From Noviherbaspirillum cavernae (GTDB taxonomy: Bacteria > Pseudomonadota > Gammaproteobacteria > Burkholderiales > Burkholderiaceae_D): 64,000 nucleotides of DNA. This document shows positions 56,761 through 64,000 of the stretch, one piece after another. The position numbers were made by a program, and so were the translations under genes. Positions within the stretch are counted from its first letter, which is position 1. Each line of letters starts with the position of its first letter. The notes under the pieces were generated by a model. The model saw only the letters and a program-made list of their open reading frames with translations, did no database searches and was not told where the DNA came from. The stretch covers positions 2,976,001 to 3,040,000 of the forward strand of contig NZ_QYUN01000002.1 of NCBI RefSeq assembly GCF_003590875.1. Reading direction: 5' to 3'.

Positions 56761-58168
56761 CGCGTGCTCCTGCAGGCGAGGTTGCGGTATCCAGCGTGTC
56801 CGTCGCGGCGGAAAGCGGACGCGACGGACGTGCATGGGTTTCGGCAATCTGCGGCTCTGCCGCCGGCGTCGGCCCTATCCGGACCAGCCTGCGCAGCAGC
56901 AGGTAGCCGCCGCCGAAGATGATGAGATACGCCACCGCGTACAAGCTTAGTGACAGCGCAACGTCCGACGCGGTAAGCGATGGCGTGACGCCTTCCGAGG
57001 TTCGCATCAAGCCATAGATAATCCACGGCTGCCGCCCCACCTCTGTGGTCGTCCAACCGGCCAGCACGGCGATGAAGCCCGCCGGCGCAGTCCACGTGCA
57101 GAGCCGCAGATACCACGGACTGTCAAACAGCTTTCCTCGTCGCCAAAGCAGCAGCCCGCAGATCACGACAAACAGCATGATCATCGCAATGCCGACCATG
57201 ATGCGAAAGGCAAAGTACACGATCGCCACCGGCGGCCGGTCTTCCTTCGGCCACTCCTTCAGACCTTTGACCTCGCCATCGAGCTCATGCGTCAGGTAGA
57301 GGCTGCCGAGCTTGGGGATCGCGATTTCGAAGTGATTCTTTTCCGCCTCCTGATCGGGCAGCGCAAAGATCGATGCGGGCACACCTCTTTGCGTTTCCCA
57401 CAAACCCTCCATTGCCGCCACCTTCACCGGCTGGTATTTCAGGGTATTGAGGCCGTGCAGATCGCCGACGATGACTTGCAGCGGCACCATGACGGTCAGA
57501 AACACCAATGACATGCGCACCATGATTCTGCTTTCGGCAAGGGCACGGCCCTGCCGCAGGTAGTAGGCACCGACACTCAGGATCACAAACGCGGTTGTCA
57601 CCAGAAACGCGCTGACCGTATGCACAAGGCGGTACGGAAAGGAAGGCGTGAAGATCACCTCGAACATACTGGTCGGGAAGAACCGGCCATCGATCACCTC
57701 ATAGCCGGCCGGCGTCTGCATCCAGCTATTGACTGCCAGAATCCAGAACGACGACAGCACCGTGCCAAGCGCGACCATCACCGCCGACATCGCATGCGCC
57801 CATTGCGGCACGAGTTTTCTGCCGAACAGCAAAACGCCGAGGAAAGCCGCCTCGAGGTAGAACGCAGTCAGCACTTCATAGGCAAGCAGGGAACCGATCA
57901 CGTTCGACGCACCATCGGAAAACCGGCTCCAGTTGGTGCCGAACTGGAAAGGCATCACAATGCCCGACACCACGCCCATACCGAACGAGATCGCGAAGAT
58001 CTTGATCCAGTACGCTGACAGACGCCGCACCACATCATTTCCGGTGATCCAATAGCGCACCTCCAGCGTCGCGATATAGCACGACAAACCAACTGTGAAT
58101 GCCGGCAGCAGAATATGGAAAGCGATGAGCCAGGCGAACTGGATCCGGGAAAGCAGCAATGCATCCAT
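56750..58168 (-). CDS. cydA: Cytochrome bd-type quinol oxidase subunit I, cyanide-insensitive type
   Basis: The start at 58168 (MDALLLSRIQFAWLIAFHIL) has AAGGGG six nucleotides upstream and gives 472 residues. Haem-ligand region RIQFAWLIAFHILLPAFTVG and signature GWTTTEVGRQPWIIYGL are present. The quinol-binding Q-loop between KYQPVKVAAMEGLWETQRG and FRIMVGIAMIM is short, as in CioA-type oxidases. The enzyme reduces oxygen with quinol in the inner membrane with high tolerance of cyanide and low oxygen. No cydDC is nearby. Confidence 0.94.
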   Translation of the reverse strand: MDALLLSRIQFAWLIAFHILLPAFTVGLSCYIATLEVRYWITGNDVVRRLSAYWIKIFAISFGMGVVSGIVMPFQFGTNWSRFSDGASNVIGSLLAYEVLTAFYLEAAFLGVLLFGRKLVPQWAHAMSAVMVALGTVLSSFWILAVNSWMQTPAGYEVIDGRFFPTSMFEVIFTPSFPYRLVHTVSAFLVTTAFVILSVGAYYLRQGRALAESRIMVRMSLVFLTVMVPLQVIVGDLHGLNTLKYQPVKVAAMEGLWETQRGVPASIFALPDQEAEKNHFEIAIPKLGSLYLTHELDGEVKGLKEWPKEDRPPVAIVYFAFRIMVGIAMIMLFVVICGLLLWRRGKLFDSPWYLRLCTWTAPAGFIAVLAGWTTTEVGRQPWIIYGLMRTSEGVTPSLTASDVALSLSLYAVAYLIIFGGGYLLLRRLVRIGPTPAAEPQIAETHARPSRPLSAATDTLDTATSPAGARDES

Positions 58169-58580
58169 GAAGAACCCCTTGGTATAGCTGCATGCAGCGA
58201 CAGCCTGTTTTCGGCGGAACGACATTTACTGCACAGACGGAACTGCGCAGATGCACTACGCGTAACTGCTACATGAGCATGCGGCTGGAGAAGCGCCTCT
58301 CGAACGCGAAACGAATTGCGTGACGGCGACCATGCAGGCATCCTGCATTCATCGTTGCCGGCGGCCAAGCCTCAAGACAGCACACTTTCATGAGCTGCCA
58401 CCGATCACAAGGTAACCGATCAGACTGCCCGCAAGAATTCGCCGTTCAAAACATGGATGGTCCAGCGATGCGTTTCGTTATGACCGCATGCCTGCACATC
58501 TAGTTCAATTGACAAGTTTTCTGACCGCCAAGTTCATGACGCAGGGATTGCCGGACAGGGAACGGCGCTGCAGAAACGAC
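58169..58580. other. Upstream region of cydAB
   Basis: No gene is supported in these 412 bases. They must hold the cydAB promoter (minus strand). I saw no clear FNR, ArcA or RoxR-type palindrome and no other structure. Confidence 0.45.
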
Positions 58581-58608
58581 AAGGGGTTAGCATAATCGCT
58601 AACCCCTT
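58581..58608 (-). terminator. Terminator hairpin after the tRNA gene
   Basis: AAGGGGTTAGC (58581-58591) and GCTAACCCCTT (58598-58608) make a perfect 11-bp stem with a 6-nt loop, 8 nt past the tRNA CCA end on the minus strand. The following T-run on the minus strand is short (GTCGTTT). Confidence 0.75.
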
Positions 58609-58616
58609 GATTTTGA

Positions 58617-58695
<79 letters not shown>

Positions 58696-58720
58696 GTCAA
58701 GCTTTGCTACTTAACTTAAC

Positions 58721-61219
58721 TTAACTGCCCTCGAGGAAACTCTTGAGCTTGTCGGAGCGGGATGGATGCCGCAACTTGCGCAGCGCCTTGGCCTCTATTT
58801 GGCGGATGCGCTCGCGTGTCACATCGAACTGCTTGCCGACTTCTTCCAGGGTATGGTCAGTCGACATTTCGATGCCGAAACGCATGCGCAGCACTTTCGC
58901 TTCACGCGGCGTCAAGGAGTCCAGCACGTCCTTGACCACACCACGCATCGATGCGTGCAATGCCGCATCGGCAGGTGCCAGCGTATTGTTGTCTTCAATG
59001 AAGTCGCCGAGATGGGAATCGTCGTCGTCGCCGATCGGTGTTTCCATCGAGATCGGCTCTTTCGCGATCTTCATGATCTTGCGGATCTTGTCTTCCGGCA
59101 TTTCCATCTTGATCGCCAACGTTGCCGGATCCGGTTCGGCACCGGTTTCCTGCAGGATTTGGCGCGAGATGCGATTCATCTTGTTGATCGTTTCGATCAT
59201 GTGCACCGGAATACGGATGGTGCGCGCCTGGTCTGCGATGGAGCGTGTGATGGCCTGCCGGATCCACCATGTCGCATAGGTCGAGAACTTGTAGCCGCGA
59301 CGGTATTCGAACTTGTCCACCGCCTTCATCAGGCCGATGTTGCCTTCCTGGATCAGATCGAGGAACTGCAAACCACGATTGGTGTATTTTTTCGCGATCG
59401 AGATCACCAGACGCAGATTGGCCTCGGTCATTTCGCGCTTGGCCTTGCGCGCCTTCATTTCGCCGGCAGCCATCTTCTTGTTGATGTTGCGCAGATCCGG
59501 CAGCGGCAACACGACGCGCGCCTGCAAATCGATCAGTTTTTGCTGCAATTCCTTCACGGTCGGCACGTTGCGACCGAGGATGGCGCTGTATGACTCGTTA
59601 GCGACGACTTCGGCGTCGATCCAGTCGAGATTGGTTTCATTGCCGGGAAAAGTCTTGATGAAACGGACGCGCGGCATGCCGCACTTGTTCACCACGACAT
59701 CCAGAATCTGCTTCTCGATGTGGCGCACTTCATCGACCTGGCCGCGCAGCGTGTCGCACAGTTTCTCGACGAATTTCGCGGTGAAGCGGATGCTCAACAA
59801 CTCGTTCGAAATCGTTTCCTGCGCCTTGACGTAGGGCTTGGAGTTGTAACCCTCCTTCTCGAAGGCCTTGCGCATCTTGTCGAACTGCGACGAGATTTCG
59901 CCGAACTTCGCCAACGCATCGCGCTTCAACTGCTCGAGCTGCTCAGCCGAGAAGCCGGCAGCACCGCCCGAAGCGTTGCCTTCGTCTCCTTCTTCCTCGT
60001 CTTCCTCGTTGTCGTCCTCTTCATCATCGGGGGCGACGGCAGGCGCGGCGGCGGCAATCGTTTGCTCGGGCGCGTTCAGATCGACCAGTCCGTCAACGAT
60101 TTCATCGATCTTGATTTCATCCCTTTCGACCTTGTCGGCGGCGGCCAGAATTTCGGCAATCGTAGTCGGGCAGGCGGAGATCGCCTGAATCATGTCCTTC
60201 AGGCCTTCCTCGATCCGCTTCGCGATTTCGATTTCGCCTTCGCGAGTCAACAGTTCCACCGAGCCCATTTCACGCATGTACATGCGCACCGGGTCGGTGG
60301 TACGACCGAAGTCGGAATCCACGGTGGACAAGGCGGCTTCGGCGGCGGCTTCGGCTTCGTCATCGCTGGCGACGTTGGCAACACTGTCGGACAACAGCAG
60401 CGTCTCCGCATCCGGCGCGTGTTCGTAGACGGCGATGCCCATGTCGTTGAACGTGCCGATGATGCCTTCGATCGCTTCCGGGTCGACGATATTTTCCGGA
60501 AGATGGTCGTTGATTTCGGAATACGTGAGGAAACCGCGATCCTTGCCGAGCTTGATCAGGGTTTTCAGTTTCTGGCGACGCTGTTCGAGCTCTTCCTCGC
60601 TCGCCTCGGTATCGGAGGAGAACGCATCTTTCAGCAAGGCCTTTTCCTTGGCCTTGCGGTCCTTCGCCCGTGCCTTGTCGGCGGCCTTGAGTTCGGCGCG
60701 TTCGACAGCATTCAACGCGGCGACTTCATCGTTCTCGGGCTGGAATTCCTTCGGCTTGCGGCCGCGACGACCCGGAACTTTCACTGTCGGCAACACATAG
60801 CCGGATGTATCAATCGCGGCCAATGCCGCAGCATCGGTTGTCTGGCTGACAGCCATCACTTTCGTTTCGGACTTCGGTTCCGCTTTTGCGGTCGTTTTGA
60901 CAGGCTTGTTCGAAGTCTTCAATTCAGTCTTCTTGTTTGTCACGGGCGCTTTCAGATTCTCGGTAGCTGGTTTTCCGACAGCTTTGGACGACGGCTTTGC
61001 TTTCGGCTCCGCCGTTTTGGCGACCGGCTTTGGCGCGGCCTTGGCGGTCTTTGCCGGAGCTGCATTTGCGATTTTCGCCTTGCCTGTTGACTTGGCGGCA
61101 ACAGATTTCTTCACGGCAGGCTTTGCTATCGACTTGCTGGAGGCAGTTTTAGTTGCAGCCGATTTCGCGTTTTTTGCGGTAACGGTCGTTTTCGCGGGTT
61201 TCTTCATTGCGTTCGCCAT
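58721..61219 (-). CDS. rpoD: RNA polymerase primary sigma factor (sigma-70)
   Basis: The ATG at 61219 ([12 protein letters not shown]) gives 832 residues, well above E. coli's 613; starts at 61249 and 61207 are also possible. Residues 1 to about 125 are a lysine/alanine/threonine-rich tail. Region 1.1 follows ([20 protein letters not shown]), then 1.2 ([20 protein letters not shown]), an acidic insert ([17 protein letters not shown]), region 2 ([40 protein letters not shown]), region 3 and region 4.2 ([20 protein letters not shown]). It directs core polymerase to housekeeping promoters. Confidence 0.96.
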   Translation of the reverse strand: MANAMKKPAKTTVTAKNAKSAATKTASSKSIAKPAVKKSVAAKSTGKAKIANAAPAKTAKAAPKPVAKTAEPKAKPSSKAVGKPATENLKAPVTNKKTELKTSNKPVKTTAKAEPKSETKVMAVSQTTDAAALAAIDTSGYVLPTVKVPGRRGRKPKEFQPENDEVAALNAVERAELKAADKARAKDRKAKEKALLKDAFSSDTEASEEELEQRRQKLKTLIKLGKDRGFLTYSEINDHLPENIVDPEAIEGIIGTFNDMGIAVYEHAPDAETLLLSDSVANVASDDEAEAAAEAALSTVDSDFGRTTDPVRMYMREMGSVELLTREGEIEIAKRIEEGLKDMIQAISACPTTIAEILAAADKVERDEIKIDEIVDGLVDLNAPEQTIAAAAPAVAPDDEEDDNEEDEEEGDEGNASGGAAGFSAEQLEQLKRDALAKFGEISSQFDKMRKAFEKEGYNSKPYVKAQETISNELLSIRFTAKFVEKLCDTLRGQVDEVRHIEKQILDVVVNKCGMPRVRFIKTFPGNETNLDWIDAEVVANESYSAILGRNVPTVKELQQKLIDLQARVVLPLPDLRNINKKMAAGEMKARKAKREMTEANLRLVISIAKKYTNRGLQFLDLIQEGNIGLMKAVDKFEYRRGYKFSTYATWWIRQAITRSIADQARTIRIPVHMIETINKMNRISRQILQETGAEPDPATLAIKMEMPEDKIRKIMKIAKEPISMETPIGDDDDSHLGDFIEDNNTLAPADAALHASMRGVVKDVLDSLTPREAKVLRMRFGIEMSTDHTLEEVGKQFDVTRERIRQIEAKALRKLRHPSRSDKLKSFLEGS

Positions 61220-61438
61220 GGAATCAATACCAACTGGAATTGCCCTCATTGCTCGAATGATGACGCAAGTGGAGCCGATTAATGTGTTTTGGATTCGCCC
61301 GCGCGATGTTCCTGAAAATTCCCGTGTGTCCTGATGGAATTCAATTCGCCAAACGAATTACTCTAAGGCCTTGAATCAAAAGCTTTTAATTATATCACTC
61401 AGAGCAATGTTGCTCCAGTCCCAAGCATGTATCGCCAA

Positions 61439-63232
61439 TCAGCGCGGCATGTTTTCGACCTCTGCCTGACGCCGGAGTTGCTCCTGCTGTTGCGACAGTT
61501 CACGATAGCGGAGACGCGCTTCTTCCGTTTGCAGTCCCGCCGCGACCAAGGAGGCGAGTTCGGCCTTCAATACTTGCATTCTAGTCTGCCGTACCGCTCC
61601 GGCAAGTTCCAGCCGCGCCGCCTCCAGATCCGATTCGGAATCTGCTGCAATTTCGGCAACAAGTGCATCGAAATCCGGACCTGTTGCTCGCAATTGTTCC
61701 GCCAAGGCTGCGAAATTGGCTTGCTGACCAAGCGATTGGCACGCAGCAATCAGTTGGCCAAGCATGGCAGCATTGTCCGGCGCAAGATGTGCTGCCGCAG
61801 CAAGTGCTGACTCATCCAGATCCGCAGCCAGGACGGGATGCGCCACCAGCAGTCGGATCATCTGGCGCTCCAGCCCCATCGGCGGCGTGCGCTTGGTCCG
61901 TGGTGGCGCAATTTTCGTGCGAGCAACCGGTTGCACCAGTTCGAACAAGGCCTCGATCTCCGCCGGCGTGGTTTGCGTCAATTGAGCCAGGCCACGCACG
62001 ATCTGCAGCCGCAGCCCCGATGCCGGCATCGCCTGCAATAATGGCTTGGCCTCGAACTGTACCCGCGCCCGCCCTTCCGGAGTGCTCAAATCGTTATCGC
62101 CTACCACTTCATTCAGCAGAAATTGCGACAACGGCATCGCATCCCGCACTTCGCGTTCGAACGCTTCCGCCCCCGATTCACGGATATAGCTGTCCGGATC
62201 ATGTTCGGACGGTAGAAAGAGGAATTTCAGCGTCTTGTTGTCGGACGCATAAGGCAGGCACGCTTCCAGGGCGCGCCGCGCCGCGCGCCGCCCCGCGGCA
62301 TCACCGTCAAAGCTGAAAATCACCTGATCGGTCTGACGCAACAGCTTTTGCACATGAGTGGACGTACAAGCCGTGCCGAGCGTGGCTACCGCCTGCGGAA
62401 ATCCAAGCTGGGCCAATGCCACCACGTCCATGTAGCCTTCCGTGACCAGCGCATAACCAGCATCGCGAATCGCCTGCCGCGCCTCGAACAAGCCATACAG
62501 CTCGTTACCCTTTTGAAATAAGGGTGTCTCGGGCGAATTCAAGTATTTCGGTTCGCCGCCATCGAGCACCCGTCCGCCGAAACCGATCACCTGGCCTTTG
62601 GTGTTGCGGATCGGGAACATGATGCGGTCGCGGAAGCGATCGTAACGCTTGTGACGGCCGCCCTCATCGTCATCCTTGTCGATGACGAGGCCGGCCTCGA
62701 CCAGGGCGGCAATGTCGTAATCCGGGAATACCGCGCGCAGGCTGTCCCAGCCTTCGGGCGCGTAGCCAAGGCCGAATCTGGCAGCGATTTCCCCCGTCAA
62801 GCCACGGCCCTTCAGATAAGCAATTGCATTCTGCGCAGCGCGAAGCTGCTGCCGGTAGAAATCACCGGCGCTCGTCATCACTTCGGATAACGCAAGACTC
62901 TTTGCCTGCACCTCGGCGCGCTGCGCCGGCGGCAGTCGATCCTGGTCCGGCACGATCATGCCCACGCCTTGCGCAAGATCCTTGACCGCTTCGACAAAGC
63001 CGAGGCCGGAGTATTCGATCAGAAAGCCGATCGCGGTTCCGTGCGCGCCGCAACCGAAGCAGTGATAAAACTGCTTGGTGGGACTGACCGTGAAACTCGG
63101 CGATTTTTCGTTATGGAACGGGCACAGGCCCATGTAGTTGGCGCCGCCCTTCTTCAGTTGCACATAGCGCCCGACCACGTCGACGATATCGACGCGGTTG
63201 AGCAGATCCTGGATGAAGGATTGTGGAATCAC
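61439..63232 (-). CDS. dnaG: DNA primase
   Basis: The 597-residue protein has the CHC2 zinc finger (CPFHNEKSPSFTVSPTKQFY then HCFGCG) at about 38-62, the primase core with TOPRIM motifs VTEGYMDVVAL and FDGDAAGRRAA, and a C-terminal helicase-interaction domain. It primes lagging-strand synthesis at the fork. The order rpsU-yqeY-dnaG-rpoD is the classic macromolecular-synthesis cluster. Confidence 0.97.
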   Translation of the reverse strand: MIPQSFIQDLLNRVDIVDVVGRYVQLKKGGANYMGLCPFHNEKSPSFTVSPTKQFYHCFGCGAHGTAIGFLIEYSGLGFVEAVKDLAQGVGMIVPDQDRLPPAQRAEVQAKSLALSEVMTSAGDFYRQQLRAAQNAIAYLKGRGLTGEIAARFGLGYAPEGWDSLRAVFPDYDIAALVEAGLVIDKDDDEGGRHKRYDRFRDRIMFPIRNTKGQVIGFGGRVLDGGEPKYLNSPETPLFQKGNELYGLFEARQAIRDAGYALVTEGYMDVVALAQLGFPQAVATLGTACTSTHVQKLLRQTDQVIFSFDGDAAGRRAARRALEACLPYASDNKTLKFLFLPSEHDPDSYIRESGAEAFEREVRDAMPLSQFLLNEVVGDNDLSTPEGRARVQFEAKPLLQAMPASGLRLQIVRGLAQLTQTTPAEIEALFELVQPVARTKIAPPRTKRTPPMGLERQMIRLLVAHPVLAADLDESALAAAAHLAPDNAAMLGQLIAACQSLGQQANFAALAEQLRATGPDFDALVAEIAADSESDLEAARLELAGAVRQTRMQVLKAELASLVAAGLQTEEARLRYRELSQQQEQLRRQAEVENMPR

Positions 63233-63275
63233 GGCAATTTTGCGGCGGCCAACGGTCTCGGAAACGGCAAAAGGA

Positions 63276-63725
63276 TCATGCCTTGCTCAATGCGGCCTTC
63301 ACCAAGGCGGACACGGCAGTCATGTCGGCGCGGCCGGCAAGTTTCGGCTTGAGCACGCCCATTACCTTGCCCATGTCCTGCGGTCCGGCCGCACCGGTCG
63401 CGGCAACAGCAGCGGCGACTTCGGCCTGGATTTCGGCTTCGGACATGGCGGCCGGCATGTAGGCGGACAGAACTGCAAGCTCGGCCTTTTCGATGTCGGC
63501 CAGATCCTGGCGGCCGCCGGCTTCGAACTGGGTGATCGAATCCTTGCGCTGCTTGATCATCTTTTCGACGATGGCGAGGACATGCGCGTCGGTCAGCTCG
63601 ATGCGTTCATCGACTTCCTTCTGCTTCATTGCGGCGGTAAGGAGACGGATGGTGCCGAGCCTTGCGGCATCCTTGGCGCGCATCGCCGCCTTCATGTCTT
63701 CAGTGATTTGCTCTTTGAGGCTCAT
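63276..63725 (-). CDS. GatB/YqeY domain protein
   Basis: The start at 63725 has GGAG six nucleotides upstream and gives 149 residues (MSLKEQITEDMKAAMRAKDA). It matches YqeY, a helical protein resembling the GatB tail domain (AVLSAYMPAAMSEAEIQAEV, KVMGVLKPKLAGRADMTAVS). Its function is unproven; tRNA or amidotransferase association is proposed for the domain. It sits between rpsU and dnaG as usual. Confidence 0.92.
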   Translation of the reverse strand: MSLKEQITEDMKAAMRAKDAARLGTIRLLTAAMKQKEVDERIELTDAHVLAIVEKMIKQRKDSITQFEAGGRQDLADIEKAELAVLSAYMPAAMSEAEIQAEVAAAVAATGAAGPQDMGKVMGVLKPKLAGRADMTAVSALVKAALSKA

Positions 63726-63793
63726 TTTTTCTCCATTCTCGACAGTATTGACCTGCCAAGCATACAAAATTATCCGGCAAGCCATAAACGCCA

Positions 63794-63823
63794 AAACCCG
63801 CTGCGGCAGTCCGGAGCGGGTTT
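63794..63823 (-). terminator. Terminator/attenuator after rpsU
   Basis: AAACCCGCT (63794-63802) and AGCGGGTTT (63815-63823) form a 9-bp stem 33 nt after the rpsU stop on the minus strand, followed by TTGG. In this cluster such a hairpin typically limits read-through from rpsU into dnaG and rpoD. Confidence 0.7.
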
Positions 63824-63856
63824 GCACGGCACCGCACTAGCGTGCGGCAGCAGGAA

Positions 63857-64000
63857 TCAGTACATCTTTTTCGGCAATTGCTGGCTGCGGATGCGCTTGT
63901 AGTGGCGCTTGACGGCAGCTGCGAGCTTGCGCTTACGTTCAGCAGTCGGCTTTTCGTAAAACTCGCGCGCACGCAACTCGGTCAGCAGACCGGTTTTTTC
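63857..64000 (-). CDS. rpsU: 30S ribosomal protein S21, C-terminal part
   Basis: The last 47 residues plus stop are present; the N-terminus lies beyond the window edge. The sequence [20 protein letters not shown] and the ending QQLPKKMY match bS21, a small basic 30S protein needed for translation initiation. Confidence 0.96.
   Translation of the reverse strand, partial: EKTGLLTELRAREFYEKPTAERKRKLAAAVKRHYKRIRSQQLPKKMY

Overview
This window looks like the chromosome of a betaproteobacterium in the order Burkholderiales, most likely Oxalobacteraceae (Herbaspirillum / Herminiimonas / Collimonas relatives). The assignment rests on gene content and style: a maf-rng pair, the rpsU-yqeY-dnaG-rpoD macromolecular-synthesis cluster, dnaE, a waaF-msbA LPS cluster, DUF2917 and short LysR genes, high GC with strong codon bias, and short intergenic gaps. 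It is an inference from protein character, not a database match.

Layout. 1-1721: end of a maf-family gene and rng (RNase G). 1749-5806: a gene of unknown function, then a FadH-like flavin/iron-sulfur reductase with two operator-like inverted repeats, a SnoaL/NTF2-like protein and a PadR-type repressor. 5867-9418: a molybdate module modE-modA-(Mop protein)-modB-modC behind a textbook ModE box. 9519-15640 (minus strand): a type VI secretion island of VgrG, a three-domain peptidoglycan-hydrolase effector and a probable periplasmic immunity protein, with a decayed coding remnant at its far edge. 15895-19443: a catalase and an unusual CPA2-type antiporter. 19468-31651: a histidine-utilisation regulon, with hutC divergent from a LIV-type ABC transporter followed by hutU, hutH, hutG, hutD and hutI, punctuated by REP-like palindromes. 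31721-38401: LPS core/export genes (waaF, an AhpD-like gene, msbA and an O-antigen ligase on the minus strand; two family-2 glycosyltransferases on the plus strand). 38420-43874: LysR regulators, a DUF2917 protein, a GNAT acetyltransferase, and a Rieske oxygenase with its own solute-binding protein. 43952-51660: dnaE, trhO, a pirin, gluQ and rhlE. 52112-55721: three tandem paralogues of an uncharacterised GNAT/FemAB-like family. 55753-58168: a cyanide-insensitive-type bd oxidase. 58617-64000: tRNA-Ile2(CAU), rpoD, dnaG, a YqeY-like gene and the start-truncated rpsU.

How genes work together. HutC probably represses one roughly 11-kb unit that imports a substrate (histidine or urocanate) and degrades it to glutamate and formamide. 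ModE probably autoregulates the whole molybdate operon. The VgrG spike probably carries the LysM/lysozyme/M23 effector into rival cells, while the small exported protein encoded 7 nt downstream protects the producer. The PadR regulator and the paired palindromes upstream of the flavin reductase may form one xenobiotic- or enal-response circuit.

The two places most likely to hold undescribed biology are the T6SS effector/immunity pair (9831-12603) and the triplicated GNAT-like cluster (52112-55721).
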